64,000 nucleotides of DNA from Micromonospora sp. MH99 (lineage in GTDB: Bacteria; Actinomycetota; Actinomycetes; Mycobacteriales; Micromonosporaceae). The notes under the pieces are model-generated. The model was given only the letters and a program-made list of their open reading frames with translations, did no database searches and was not told the origin of the DNA. Of this stretch, positions 49,329 through 57,313 are shown in pieces. The stretch spans positions 44,434 to 108,433 of the forward strand of contig NZ_MUZA01000016.1 in the NCBI RefSeq assembly GCF_021442385.1. The letters run 5' to 3'. The position numbers and the translations under genes are program-made. Numbering within the stretch: the first letter of the stretch is position 1; every line of letters begins with the position of its first letter.

Positions 49329-49688
49329 TCAGCTGGGTCGGCGGCGGCGTGCGGCAAGCCAACCGACGGCCAGCAGGGTCAGGCCCAGCGCGGCGAGGAG
49401 CAGGACCGACCCACCCGAGCCGGTGACCGGCAACTCTCCACCGTGGCTGGGCGTCGGAGGGTGCGGGTGCCGGGTCGGGGTGGGGGTCGGCGTGGTCGGG
49501 GTGGCGGTCGGCGTGGCCGGCACCACCTCGAAGGTGACACCCGTGTCGTCCGACGGTGCGACCCGCACGGCGGCGAACGCGCTGGCCGACGTCCCGTCCG
49601 ACACGAGCGCCGGCGGCACCATGATCACGAGGCCCGCGGTCGCGGCGAGCACGCCGCCGACCCACCATCTGGCTGCCCTGCTGGCCAT
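49329..49688 (-). CDS. Small LPVTG-anchored surface protein
   Basis: This 119-aa protein has a signal peptide (about 1-34). A short exposed part with VAPSDDTGVTFEVVP follows, then a Pro/Thr/His-rich spacer (PTPTPTRHPHPPTPSHGG). It ends with a complete sorting signal: LPVTG, a hydrophobic segment (VLLLAALGLTLLAVGWL) and a basic tail AARRRRPS. A sortase should link it to the wall; no sortase gene is in the window. ATG 49688 follows GAGAGGGG. It is convergent with the DUF916 gene and is probably the third part of a WxL-type surface complex. Confidence 0.85.
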   Translation of the reverse strand: MASRAARWWVGGVLAATAGLVIMVPPALVSDGTSASAFAAVRVAPSDDTGVTFEVVPATPTATPTTPTPTPTRHPHPPTPSHGGELPVTGSGGSVLLLAALGLTLLAVGWLAARRRRPS

Positions 49689-49778
49689 GCGCCGACCCCT
49701 CTCACCGGAAACCTGAACCGTGAGAAAAGTACCTTTTCTGGTCAGAGTGGGTGAAAGTTTCATGACCCGGTGCCCCGA

Positions 49779-51035
49779 TCAGGTGGCGGCCAGGATCACC
49801 GCCTCGGAGGTCAGGTAGTAGCGCTGGTCGTCGCCGTTCGGGTCGACCGGCTCGCGCAGCCGTTCCACCGCGACGTAGCCGTCCTCGGCCCAGACCGCCC
49901 CGGGCGCCCAGCCCGTGCCGTCCGAGCCCACGTTGAGCGTGTAACGGGAGAGCAGCGCCCCGGTCACCGGGTCGAGTGTCACCAGTTCGTTGGCCTCGGT
50001 CAGCAGATGCGCCCGGCCGGGCTGCACCGCGAGCACCCGCGCCGGTCCCAGGCCGGCGAAACGCCACAGCTCGGCGCCCGTCCGCGCCGACCGCCCCACC
50101 GCCACCCCGTCGACGACGGCGATGGCCTGGTCACCGGCCAGCGTGGCCCCGGCCGGGTCCAGCGCGGGCGCGGCCAGCGGCCCGCCACCGCCCAGCAGCC
50201 AGCCCCGGCCACCGGCGTCCCCGGGGCCGGCGGTCCGCAGGCCCAGACAGCCCGACCGGCCGGTACGACAACCGAGTGGAGTGACCACCAGCCGATCCGG
50301 GCCGCCCGGCGGTCGCCAACGCTCGCCCACCACACCCGTCGCGGCATCCCGGAACTCGACAGTGGCCGGCCCGGCGCAGGCGTCCAGGCCGATCACCTGC
50401 CCGGTCGCCGTGGTGCCGAGGTCGCTGCGGCAGGCGCCGGGCAGATCGGCTCGCCACAGTTCCCGACCGCCGGCCACCTCCACCCCGCGGGCCTGCGTGT
50501 CACCGGTGACCGTCAGCACCGTCCGGCCGTCCGCCAGGTCGGTGAGGAGGAGCCCGCGCGCGTCCCAGACCGTGCCGGCCCCGGTCCGCCGGATCACCTC
50601 CGGGTTCTCGGCGGGCACCGGGCCGTCGGCCCGCCACCGCACCCGCCCGGTCGACGCGTCGAGCGCGACGAGCCGGCCGTCGGACCAGCGACTGATCACG
50701 GTGCTGCCGCTCGCCACCACCCCGGTCAGCTCCGCCGGCCAGCGCCGGTACGACCAGTACGGCGTTGTCCGGTGCCGGCCGTCGACGGGGCGGTCGGCGT
50801 AGACCTGGCGGTGTGCGGCGTACACCCGCAGCCTGCCGTCCACGATCAACGGGGCGACCGGCAGCCGACCGACCACACCTGCGGCCGGTCGGGGCGCGGC
50901 CGGATACGCGCCGTGCGCCGGCGTGCTCACCTCGGCCGGCGCGAGCACCCGGTGGACGATGACCGCGACGGCTGCCAGGGCGAGCAGCACCACCGCCGCC
51001 AGCACGAGCCGTCGTCGGCCCCTCGGGAACCCCAT
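49779..51035 (-). CDS. Membrane-anchored PQQ-like beta-propeller protein 2
   Basis: This 418-aa protein has an N-terminal signal-anchor (LVLAAVVLLALAAVAVIV) and outer propeller blades: LVALDASTGRVRWRADG, RDAATGVVGERW, SARTGAELWRFAG and LDPVTGALLSRY. It is the same design as the protein at 41276-42733 but too diverged to be a recent copy by eye. It has four cysteines in the middle region that may form disulfides. No cofactor-binding residues are evident. Function is unknown; ligand binding at the outer membrane face is a guess. Confidence 0.78.
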   Translation of the reverse strand: MGFPRGRRRLVLAAVVLLALAAVAVIVHRVLAPAEVSTPAHGAYPAAPRPAAGVVGRLPVAPLIVDGRLRVYAAHRQVYADRPVDGRHRTTPYWSYRRWPAELTGVVASGSTVISRWSDGRLVALDASTGRVRWRADGPVPAENPEVIRRTGAGTVWDARGLLLTDLADGRTVLTVTGDTQARGVEVAGGRELWRADLPGACRSDLGTTATGQVIGLDACAGPATVEFRDAATGVVGERWRPPGGPDRLVVTPLGCRTGRSGCLGLRTAGPGDAGGRGWLLGGGGPLAAPALDPAGATLAGDQAIAVVDGVAVGRSARTGAELWRFAGLGPARVLAVQPGRAHLLTEANELVTLDPVTGALLSRYTLNVGSDGTGWAPGAVWAEDGYVAVERLREPVDPNGDDQRYYLTSEAVILAAT

Positions 51036-51120
51036 GCCGCACCTCCGCCCGGCACCCTACCCAGCGCAACCGACCGGACCCCGGCCAGGTTGTCCGGGAC
51101 GCGGTGGGCGGGCGAACGGG

Positions 51121-51603
51121 TCAGGCGGCCTCGACCGAGCCGAGGGTGCCGGCCGCGACGGCCAGGTCGGCGAGGTCGCGCCGGAGTGCCACCTCGACCG
51201 CCCGGGCGGCGAGGCCACCGAGCAGCAGCGCCACCACCCGGCCGTACGGATCGGTGGGCACGGCCTCCTGGGTGACGGTGACCGCCGTGCGGGCGCGGCG
51301 GCGACGTCGGACCGGCCGCAGGCTCCAGGTGATCCGGTAGTCCGCGCCGGCGCCTGAGGAACAGAGCACCAGACGCTGCGGCGCGAGCGCCTCCACCACC
51401 AGGAACTCCTCGGTGAGGGTGCCGCCGCCCGGCTGGGCGCGCGCCTCGCGCCAGGCGGTGCCCGGCCCGAACGGGCCCGGGGTCAGCACCTCGACCGGGC
51501 CGGCCGCGCTGAGGCGGGTGGCCCGGCCGGGCAGGTCGGTCAGCAGACGCCAGACATCGACAGCGTGCGCCTCGATGAACCCGGTAACCGCCACCGTCGA
51601 CAT
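51121..51603 (-). CDS. SRPBCC-family (START-like) protein
   Basis: This 160-aa protein starts at ATG 51603 behind GGGAGGG. It has the polyketide-cyclase/START-like pattern: VAVTGFIEAHAVDVWRLLTD, a middle TLTEEFLVVEALAPQRL strand pair and a long C-terminal helix RVVALLLGGLAARAVEVALR. SRPBCC domains bind hydrophobic ligands. In this size class function varies from polyketide cyclisation to stress proteins, and nothing here decides between them. It is an isolated gene between the propeller gene and the DUF397 gene. Confidence 0.82.
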   Translation of the reverse strand: MSTVAVTGFIEAHAVDVWRLLTDLPGRATRLSAAGPVEVLTPGPFGPGTAWREARAQPGGGTLTEEFLVVEALAPQRLVLCSSGAGADYRITWSLRPVRRRRRARTAVTVTQEAVPTDPYGRVVALLLGGLAARAVEVALRRDLADLAVAAGTLGSVEAA

Positions 51604-51649
51604 GCCACCCTCCCGTGTCGTCGACGGTACGCGCGGTCCGGGCCGCACG

Positions 51650-51684
51650 AGGCCCCCGGACGGAATTTCACCGTCCGGAGGCCC
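51650..51684 (-). terminator. Terminator of the orphan DUF397 gene
   Basis: A hairpin with GCCCCCGGACGG-type arms and AATTTCA loop lies 60 bp after the DUF397 stop and before the SRPBCC gene. Confidence 0.65.
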
Positions 51685-51742
51685 CGTTGTCCGTTCCGGC
51701 TGTCGCCCGGCACCGATCGTGCACCGGTGCCCGGCGTGCCGG

Positions 51743-51952
51743 TCAGCGGTCGAAGCGACCACCCCTGATCGCGCCGATGAACGCTGTCCACCCCGGCGGG
51801 CTGACGGCCAGCGTGGGGCCGGCCTGGTCCTTCGAGTCGCGGAGAGCGACCAGACCGAGGACGTCGACCAGGTTGTCGGCCACCTCCACGCAGAGCCCTT
51901 GGTCGTTGGAACGGCTGCTGGTGCGCCAGAGCGCTCCGGTGAGATCGTGCAT
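51743..51952 (-). CDS. Orphan DUF397 protein
   Basis: This 69-aa complete DUF397 domain (ALWRTSSRSNDQGLCVEVAD, VALRDSKDQAGPTL) ends in an Arg/Gly-rich tail. ATG 51952 has a perfect GGAGG at the right distance. Unlike the copy at 31087, no XRE/DUF5753 gene is next to it. Two palindromes lie 115-157 bp upstream, so a regulator encoded elsewhere may control it. Confidence 0.9.
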   Translation of the reverse strand: MHDLTGALWRTSSRSNDQGLCVEVADNLVDVLGLVALRDSKDQAGPTLAVSPPGWTAFIGAIRGGRFDR

Positions 51953-52066
51953 CGTCGTTACCTCCGTGTGCGTCGGGATGCCCCGCCACCCGCGACCGGT
52001 CGTGCTCCGGCCGTACGGGTGGCAGGGCGAGTTGATCCGCGTGACCAACGGGGTAACCAGGCTTGG

Positions 52067-52109
52067 TGATCGCACAGACGGTGCGATCACGAGTCTCATC
52101 GATGAGACG
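52067..52109. promoter_or_regulatory. Two adjacent palindromes upstream of orphan DUF397
   Basis: GTGATCGCAC and its complement (52067-52076, 52082-52091) are followed 2 bp later by the perfect 16-bp palindrome GTCTCATCGATGAGAC (52094-52109). They lie in the 344-bp gap between DUF397 and fahA, which also holds repeat family A copy 2. I see no coding sequence there. Confidence 0.55.
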
Positions 52110-52166
52110 GCCCGACGGGCAGGCGCTCAGGCGGCTCCGACGCGGGCCGAGGTGAACCCGGCGGAC

Positions 52167-52237
52167 CCTTTGCTCTGCTTCAACGGACGCAACAGCGAGC
52201 GGCCCCAGGTGTTGCGTGGGGTGAAGCAGAGCAAAGG
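52167..52237. repeat. Repeat family A copy 2
   Basis: The 16-bp outer arms (52167-52182, 52222-52237) are identical to those of the palindrome at 11333-11405. An inner ACGCAAC/GTTGCGT pair differs from copy 1, so only the ends are conserved. It lies 59 bp beyond the fahA stop. Confidence 0.88.
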
Positions 52238-52296
52238 AAGCCGAGGTCGAGCCAGGTGGCAGGCGGGCCGGGCGCGGGCCCGCGGGACTGGCCGGC

Positions 52297-53493
52297 TCAG
52301 CGGGCCGGACGGACGGTTCCGGTGACCTCACCGAGGGCGATTGTGGTGCCGTCCGGGCCGGGCGCGGTGGCGGTGACGGTGACCGTGTCGCCGTCGGCCA
52401 GGAAGGTACGGCTCTCGGTGCCGACCTTCGCGGGCTCGGCCCCGCCCCACGTCAGCTCCAGGAAGGAGCCGACCTGGGAACGGTCCGGGCCGGAGACGGT
52501 GCCCGAGGCGTACAGGTCGCCGGTCCGCAGGGACGCGCCGTTGACGGTGAGGTGCGCCAACTGCTGCGCCGGGGTCCAGTACATGGTGGCGAACGGCGGT
52601 TCGCTGACCCGTTCGCCGTTCCACTCGACCGCCAGGCGCAGGTCGAGCCCGAGGTGCGGCACGTCGCGCAGGTAGTCGACGACCGGCGGGTCCTGCTCCG
52701 GAGCCGGCACGAAGGCCTCGGCCAGCGCGTCCAACGGCGTCACCCAGGCCGAGACCGAGGTGGCGAAGGACTTGCCGAGGAACGGGCCGAGCGGCTGGTA
52801 CTCCCAAGCCTGGATGTCGCGGGCCGACCAGTCGTTGACCAGCACCACTCCGAAGACGTGGTCGGCGAAGTCGTCGACGGACACCCGGGCCCCCAGCGGG
52901 CTGGGCACACCGACCACGAAGCCGACCTCGGCCTCGATGTCGAGGCGTACCGACGGGCCGGTGACCGGACCCTCGGCGGACGCCCGCTGGCCGGTGGGCC
53001 GGACCACGGGCGTGCCGGAGACGACGACGGTGCCCGCGCGGCCGTGGTAGCCGATCGGCAGGTGCTTCCAGTTGGGCAGCAGCGGCGGCTGACCGGGGCG
53101 GAAGATCTGCCCGACGTTCGAGGCGTGGTGCTCGGAGGAGTAGAAGTCGACGTAGTCGGCCACCTCGAACGGAAGCAGCAGCTCCACGTCGGCCAGGGGC
53201 ACCAGCAGCGGTTCCACAGCCGACCGGTGGGCCGGGTCGGTCAGCAGCTCGACGATCCGCTGACGCACCGCCGTCCACTGCGGACGTCCCAACGCCATGA
53301 AGTCGTTGAGGGTGGGCCGGCACAGCGCGCCAGCGGCCAGCACCAGCTCGGCGGTCTCGGCAGCGGCCAGGTCGAACACCCACGACCCGATCCGTACGCC
53401 GATCCGCGGCTCGTCCCCGCCTGCGGAGAACACCCCGTACGGCAGGTTCGTCACCCCGTACGGCGAACCGTCAACGCCGGTCACCCAGGTCAT
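52297..53493 (-). CDS. fahA: Fumarylacetoacetase
   Basis: This 398-aa enzyme cleaves fumarylacetoacetate to fumarate and acetoacetate, the last step of tyrosine breakdown. The N-terminal SH3-like domain includes PYGVFSAGGDEPRIGVRIG. The catalytic domain has FYSSEHHASNVGQIFR, the metal ligands in LDIEAEVGFVVG and LVNDWSARDIQAWEY, and GPFLGKSFATS. ATG 53493 overlaps the TGA of the upstream 289-aa gene (ATGA), so the two are translationally coupled. Confidence 0.95.
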   Translation of the reverse strand: MTWVTGVDGSPYGVTNLPYGVFSAGGDEPRIGVRIGSWVFDLAAAETAELVLAAGALCRPTLNDFMALGRPQWTAVRQRIVELLTDPAHRSAVEPLLVPLADVELLLPFEVADYVDFYSSEHHASNVGQIFRPGQPPLLPNWKHLPIGYHGRAGTVVVSGTPVVRPTGQRASAEGPVTGPSVRLDIEAEVGFVVGVPSPLGARVSVDDFADHVFGVVLVNDWSARDIQAWEYQPLGPFLGKSFATSVSAWVTPLDALAEAFVPAPEQDPPVVDYLRDVPHLGLDLRLAVEWNGERVSEPPFATMYWTPAQQLAHLTVNGASLRTGDLYASGTVSGPDRSQVGSFLELTWGGAEPAKVGTESRTFLADGDTVTVTATAPGPDGTTIALGEVTGTVRPAR

Positions 53494-54359
53494 GCGTCGT
53501 GCCCCCCGTTCACCAGCCCCAGCCGGATCAGATCGGTAAGTGGTTCCAGGATGCTGCACGAGCCGAAGCCGACCCAGAGTGGGCGCGGCGCGTCCAGCCG
53601 TTCGTTGGCGCGTTCGAGCAGCGGGCGCGGGTCGAGCGCGGTCAGCAGCTCGGCGACCACCCGCACGCCCGCCCCGTCGGCCGCGGCGAGCGTCGCGGCC
53701 AGCACGTTGGCGTACCCGTGGTGGGTGAACCCGGTCTCCGGGTCGAGGTGTCGCACGGCCTGGTGCAGCCCGGCGGTCAGCTTGAACGGCAGGTTCCGGT
53801 CCCGGCAGGCGCAGATCACGGCGGCCAGCTCGGCCGGCGTGGGGAACAGTTCGGCGGCCAGCCCGCCGGTGCGGAACTTGGCGGCGATCGGCACGCCGTC
53901 GGCGCGGGCGGCGGCGACCGCGTCGAGGGCGCCCATCAGCCCGAAGGTCAGCGGCAGCTCGGCGTAGACGGCGTCGACGTCCGGCAGTTCGTCGGTCAGC
54001 CGCAGCAGCTCGGCGATGCCGGGCAGCGGGTTCTCGCCCCGCTTGGCGACGGCCACCTCGACCTGGCGTGCGGTGACGCCGTCGGGTGCCAGGAACGAGA
54101 GCGCGAAGGGCAGACGACCGATGCCGGTGTCACCGATCAGCCCGATCACGAGGCCCTCGGCCGGGTCGACGAGACCGCTCAGCTCACCGGCCGCGACTGT
54201 CGAGGCGGGGATGAGCAGCGGGCCCACCAGGTCGGCGTACCAGGCGGCGCGGTGCCGGCGGTGGGCGGCCAGGGCGTCGGGCAGCGCGGCGCTGCCCGGA
54301 GGGAAGACGGCGGCGTCGTCCACCAGGCCGTGAAGGAGCGCGGGCACCTGCGTTGACAC
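53490..54359 (-). CDS. Unknown protein coupled to fahA; candidate maleylacetoacetate isomerase
   Basis: I cannot assign this 289-aa protein to a named enzyme. It begins near LLHGLVDDAAVFPPGSAAL. Alternating strands and helices (GLVIGLIGDTG, VEVAVAKRG, AVYAELPLT, IAAKFRTGG, PFKLTAGLHQAVRH, RPLWVGFGSCS) suggest a TIM-barrel-like fold. A central lysine/arginine pair (AAKFRTGG) and a later Lys-His-rich segment could form an active site. It is co-translated with fahA and divergent from homogentisate dioxygenase. The isomerase between those two steps is otherwise missing, so it is a candidate. It could also be a chaperone or accessory hydrolase. The GTG start is probably leaderless (TACATT 8 nt upstream). 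Confidence 0.75.
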   Translation of the reverse strand: MSTQVPALLHGLVDDAAVFPPGSAALPDALAAHRRHRAAWYADLVGPLLIPASTVAAGELSGLVDPAEGLVIGLIGDTGIGRLPFALSFLAPDGVTARQVEVAVAKRGENPLPGIAELLRLTDELPDVDAVYAELPLTFGLMGALDAVAAARADGVPIAAKFRTGGLAAELFPTPAELAAVICACRDRNLPFKLTAGLHQAVRHLDPETGFTHHGYANVLAATLAAADGAGVRVVAELLTALDPRPLLERANERLDAPRPLWVGFGSCSILEPLTDLIRLGLVNGGHDA

Positions 54360-54367
54360 GGAACAAG

Positions 54368-54397
54368 AATGTACGGGACGCTACAAGGAACGGACAA
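54368..54397 (-). promoter_or_regulatory. Promoter of the unknown-fahA operon
   Basis: On the minus strand TTGTCC (54397-54392) and TACATT (54373-54368) are 18 bp apart and precede the GTG by 8 nt. Confidence 0.5.
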
Positions 54398-54399
54398 CA

Positions 54400-54418
54400 G
54401 CGTCCGATTATCGGACGC
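54400..54418. promoter_or_regulatory. 19-bp palindromic operator between hmgA and the fahA operon
   Basis: GCGTCCGAT-T-ATCGGACGC is perfect. It sits directly upstream of the -35 box of the minus-strand promoter and 35 bp before the hmgA start, so one regulator could control both directions. Confidence 0.65.
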
Positions 54419-54453
54419 CTCTGGCCGGTGAACGGGATTTATCGGGAGGCGAG

Positions 54454-55620
54454 ATGCCGTACTACCGCAGCGTCGGCGAGGTGCCGCGCAAGCGCCACAC
54501 CCAGTTCCGCCAGCCCGACGGCAGCCTCTACGCCGAGGAGCTGATGGGCCAGGAGGGCTTCTCCTCCGACTCCTCGCTGCTCTACCACCGGCACGCCCCT
54601 ACGGCGATCCTGGCCGCCGACGAGTTCACCCCGCCGACGTTCACCCGTGCGCCGAACCTGCCGCTCAAGCCGCGCCACCTGCGCACCCACAAGCTCGACG
54701 CGGGCGGCGCCGACCCGATCCTCGGCCGGCAGTACCTGCTCGCCAACGACGACGTCCGCATCGGGTACGTCCTCGCCGACCGGCCCTCCCCGCTGTTCCG
54801 CGACGCCACCGGTGACCACTGCCTCTACGTCGAGGCGGGCACCCTGCGGGTCGAGTCGCCGTTCGGCGCGCTGGACGCGGTCGCCGGCGACTACGTCGTC
54901 ATCCCCACCTCGACCATCCACCGGCTGGTACCCACCGGCGACCAGCCCGTCCGGCTGCTCACCGTCGAGGCGGCCGGGCACATCGGTCCACCCAAGCGCT
55001 ACCTCTCCGTCCGCGGCCAGTTCCTGGAGCACTCGCCGTACTGCGAGCGCGACGTCCGCGGCCCGGACGCCCCGCTGCTCGTCGACGGCGAGGAGGTCGA
55101 GGTGCTGGTCCGCCACCGTCGTGGCTGGACCCGCTACGTGTACGCCAACCACCCGTTCGACGTGGTCGGCTGGGACGGGCACCTCTACCCGTGGGCGTTC
55201 TCCATCCACGACTTCGAGCCGATCACCGGCCGCATCCACCAGCCCCCGCCCGTGCACCAGACCTTCCAGGGCCCCAACTTCGTCATCTGCTCGTTCGTGC
55301 CCCGCAAGGTCGACTACCACCCGCAGTCGATCCCGGTGCCGTACAACCACCACAACGTCGACTCCGACGAGATGCTCTTCTACACCGGCGGGAACTACGA
55401 GGCCCGACGCGGCTCCGGCATCGAGCAGGGCTCCATCTCGCTGCACCCGTCCGGCTTCACCCACGGCCCTCAGCCGGGCGCCGCCGAACGCTCCATCGGC
55501 GCGGACTACTTCGACGAGTTGGCAGTCATGGTGGACACCTTCCGGCCCCTCGACCTGTGCGACGCGGCGCGCGCCTGCGAGGACGAGGGGTACGCCTGGA
55601 CGTGGGCGCGTTCTGTTTAG
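54454..55620 (+). CDS. hmgA: Homogentisate 1,2-dioxygenase
   Basis: This 388-aa iron(II) cupin dioxygenase opens the ring of homogentisate to maleylacetoacetate. Conserved parts are VPRKRHTQFR, GHLYPWAFSIHDFEPITGR, VHQTFQGPNFVICSFVPRK and the iron ligands in HHNVDSDEMLFYTGGNYEAR and SLHPSGFTHGPQPGAAE. It is shorter than the usual 430-440 aa, as in many actinobacterial forms. A GGGAGG site precedes the ATG. It is divergent from the fahA operon and shares a palindromic operator region with it. Confidence 0.94.
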   Translation: MPYYRSVGEVPRKRHTQFRQPDGSLYAEELMGQEGFSSDSSLLYHRHAPTAILAADEFTPPTFTRAPNLPLKPRHLRTHKLDAGGADPILGRQYLLANDDVRIGYVLADRPSPLFRDATGDHCLYVEAGTLRVESPFGALDAVAGDYVVIPTSTIHRLVPTGDQPVRLLTVEAAGHIGPPKRYLSVRGQFLEHSPYCERDVRGPDAPLLVDGEEVEVLVRHRRGWTRYVYANHPFDVVGWDGHLYPWAFSIHDFEPITGRIHQPPPVHQTFQGPNFVICSFVPRKVDYHPQSIPVPYNHHNVDSDEMLFYTGGNYEARRGSGIEQGSISLHPSGFTHGPQPGAAERSIGADYFDELAVMVDTFRPLDLCDAARACEDEGYAWTWARSV

Positions 55621-55629
55621 TCGCTGTGG

Positions 55630-55703
55630 GGGTTTTCGCCGGAGCCCGCCCGCTCTGGGCGGTCAGGCTTGATCCCGACGCGGGCGGGCTCCGGCGAAAA
55701 CCC
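55630..55703. repeat. Hairpin repeat E between convergent genes
   Basis: Perfect 23-bp arms (55630-55652, 55681-55703) built on TTTTCGCCGGAGCCCGCC enclose 28 bp. It starts 10 bp after the hmgA stop and probably terminates transcription from that side. Confidence 0.85.
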
Positions 55704-55775
55704 TGACCTGGGCGAGCTGACAGACGCTGGTGATCTGTTGCGGTGTTGTGGTGTTGCCGAAGGTGGGTTGCCTGG

Positions 55776-56804
55776 TCAGCGGAAGGTTGTTCTGGTGAAG
55801 ACGGCGAACTCGGCTATCGCGGTGGCGACGATCGCCAGCACCAGCGGCCACGGCGAGCCGACCACCGCGTACACGAGCAGCAGGGCCGGCGCGGCGGCCA
55901 CCGCGTAGATCGCCAGGGCCATCGTGCGGTCCGAATGCAGCATGGCGGGCAGGACGGTCCGGGTGAGCCCCGGCAGCCGCGCCGCGAGCTGCCAGACCAC
56001 GACGCCGCCGGTGAGGGCCGCGAGCACCGCCAGCGCACGGGAGAACCCGTCGCTCGTCGAGGCCGCGAACGCCACCACCACCGCGGCGACCAGTGACCAG
56101 CCCGCGCCGTAGAGCACCAGGCGGTGCAGGCCGTACGCGAGGGTCCGCGGGGAGTCGACACGGCTCGGGCCCATCGTGACCGCTTCCGCCACGTGCGCCA
56201 ACGCCTCGGACCAGCGGCGCTGCTCCAGGTGCAGGACACCGACGCCGTGCTCGACCTCGCTGAGGCGCGGATCGAGCCGGAGCGCCTCCCGGTAGGCCCG
56301 CTCGGCCAGGTCGAACAGCTCCAGCCGGGCCGCGACCAGGCTGAGCACCAGGTGCGCCTGCGCCTCCTGCGGGGCCAGCTCAACCCCCCGCCAGGCCGCG
56401 TTCAGCGCCGGCTGCCCGTTCCGCGAGTCGGCCAGGATCGCCGCCGCGCTGCGCTGGGCGTACGCGTCGGTCGGCCCGAGCGCCAGCAGCCGGTCGGCGG
56501 TGGCCGCCGCGTCGGCGTAGCGCCCCAGGTCGACAAGCGCCATGGCCCGGACGACGAGCGCCGGCAGGGCCTGCGGTGCGGCGGCCACTGCCGCGTCGGC
56601 GGCGGCGAGCGCGTCGGCCGGCCGGTCGGCGACGAGATGCACCCGGGCCAGCATGGTGAGGGCCTGCGAATCCGCGGGCTTCAGCGCGAGCCCTTCGGTC
56701 AGCTCGCCGGCCGCCTCGTCGTGGCGTCCCAGCTCGGCGAGGAGCTGGGCGCGTTCGAGATAGCCGTCGCCGGCGAACCGGTCGGGGGCGGGTTCGGTGG
56801 ACAT
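55776..56804 (-). CDS. TPR protein with C-terminal membrane helices
   Basis: This 342-aa protein starts at ATG 56804. The first 210 residues are about five TPR units (for example LERAQLLAELGRHDEAAGEL, ALRLDPRLSEVEHGVGVLHL), predicted to bind proteins in the cytoplasm. Four hydrophobic segments follow between about 225 and 338, beginning LVLYGAGWSLVAAVVVAFAA and ending VLAIVATAIAEFAVF. It lies 10 bp after ispF on the same strand, so it is likely co-transcribed with ispD-ispF. Function is unknown. Confidence 0.82.
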   Translation of the reverse strand: MSTEPAPDRFAGDGYLERAQLLAELGRHDEAAGELTEGLALKPADSQALTMLARVHLVADRPADALAAADAAVAAAPQALPALVVRAMALVDLGRYADAAATADRLLALGPTDAYAQRSAAAILADSRNGQPALNAAWRGVELAPQEAQAHLVLSLVAARLELFDLAERAYREALRLDPRLSEVEHGVGVLHLEQRRWSEALAHVAEAVTMGPSRVDSPRTLAYGLHRLVLYGAGWSLVAAVVVAFAASTSDGFSRALAVLAALTGGVVVWQLAARLPGLTRTVLPAMLHSDRTMALAIYAVAAAPALLLVYAVVGSPWPLVLAIVATAIAEFAVFTRTTFR

Positions 56805-56814
56805 CGCGGCGAGC

Positions 56815-57297
56815 CTAGGCGGCCGGCGCGTCGTACACCAGGGCCACCGCGATGCCCGCCAGACCTTCCTCACGGCCGGCGAAACCGAGCCCGTCGGTGG
56901 TCGCGGCGGAGACGGTGACCGGGGCGCCGACGGCGTCGGAGAGCACCTGCTGGGCCTCGTCCCGACGGCGGCCGATCTTGGGACGATTGCCGACGATCTG
57001 CACGGAGACGTTGCCGATCTCCAGGCCGGCGGCCCGCACCCGGCGGGCCGTCTCGGCCAACAGCGCCACGCCGGACGCCCCGGCCCACTCCGGCTGGTCC
57101 ACGCCGAAGGCGGCGCCGAGATCACCGAGGCCGGCGGCGGAGAGCAGCGCGTTGCAGGCGGCGTGGGCGGCGACGTCGGCGTCCGAGTGCCCGGCGAGAC
57201 CGTCCTGGTCGGGCCAGAGCAGGCCGGCCACCCAGCAGGGCCGGCCAGGCTCGAACGCGTGCACATCGGTGCCGATGGCCACCCGAGGAACGATCAT
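56815..57297 (-). CDS. ispF: 2-C-methyl-D-erythritol 2,4-cyclodiphosphate synthase
   Basis: This 160-aa enzyme of the MEP isoprenoid pathway has the metal ligands in [14 protein letters not shown] (Asp-x-His) and [17 protein letters not shown]. The substrate loops include [16 protein letters not shown] and the C-terminal [16 protein letters not shown]. Length is normal. It is 16 bp after ispD. It probably supplies isoprenoid precursor for quinones and, indirectly, for the UbiA-type prenyltransferase at the window end. Confidence 0.96.
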   Translation of the reverse strand: MIVPRVAIGTDVHAFEPGRPCWVAGLLWPDQDGLAGHSDADVAAHAACNALLSAAGLGDLGAAFGVDQPEWAGASGVALLAETARRVRAAGLEIGNVSVQIVGNRPKIGRRRDEAQQVLSDAVGAPVTVSAATTDGLGFAGREEGLAGIAVALVYDAPAA

Positions 57298-57313
57298 GAT
57301 CAGAGGTTACGCG

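Noticed and set aside
56805..57266. N-terminal extension of the TPR protein
   Set aside because: It overlaps ispF in another frame on the same strand. ATG 56804 just after the ispF stop is the natural start.
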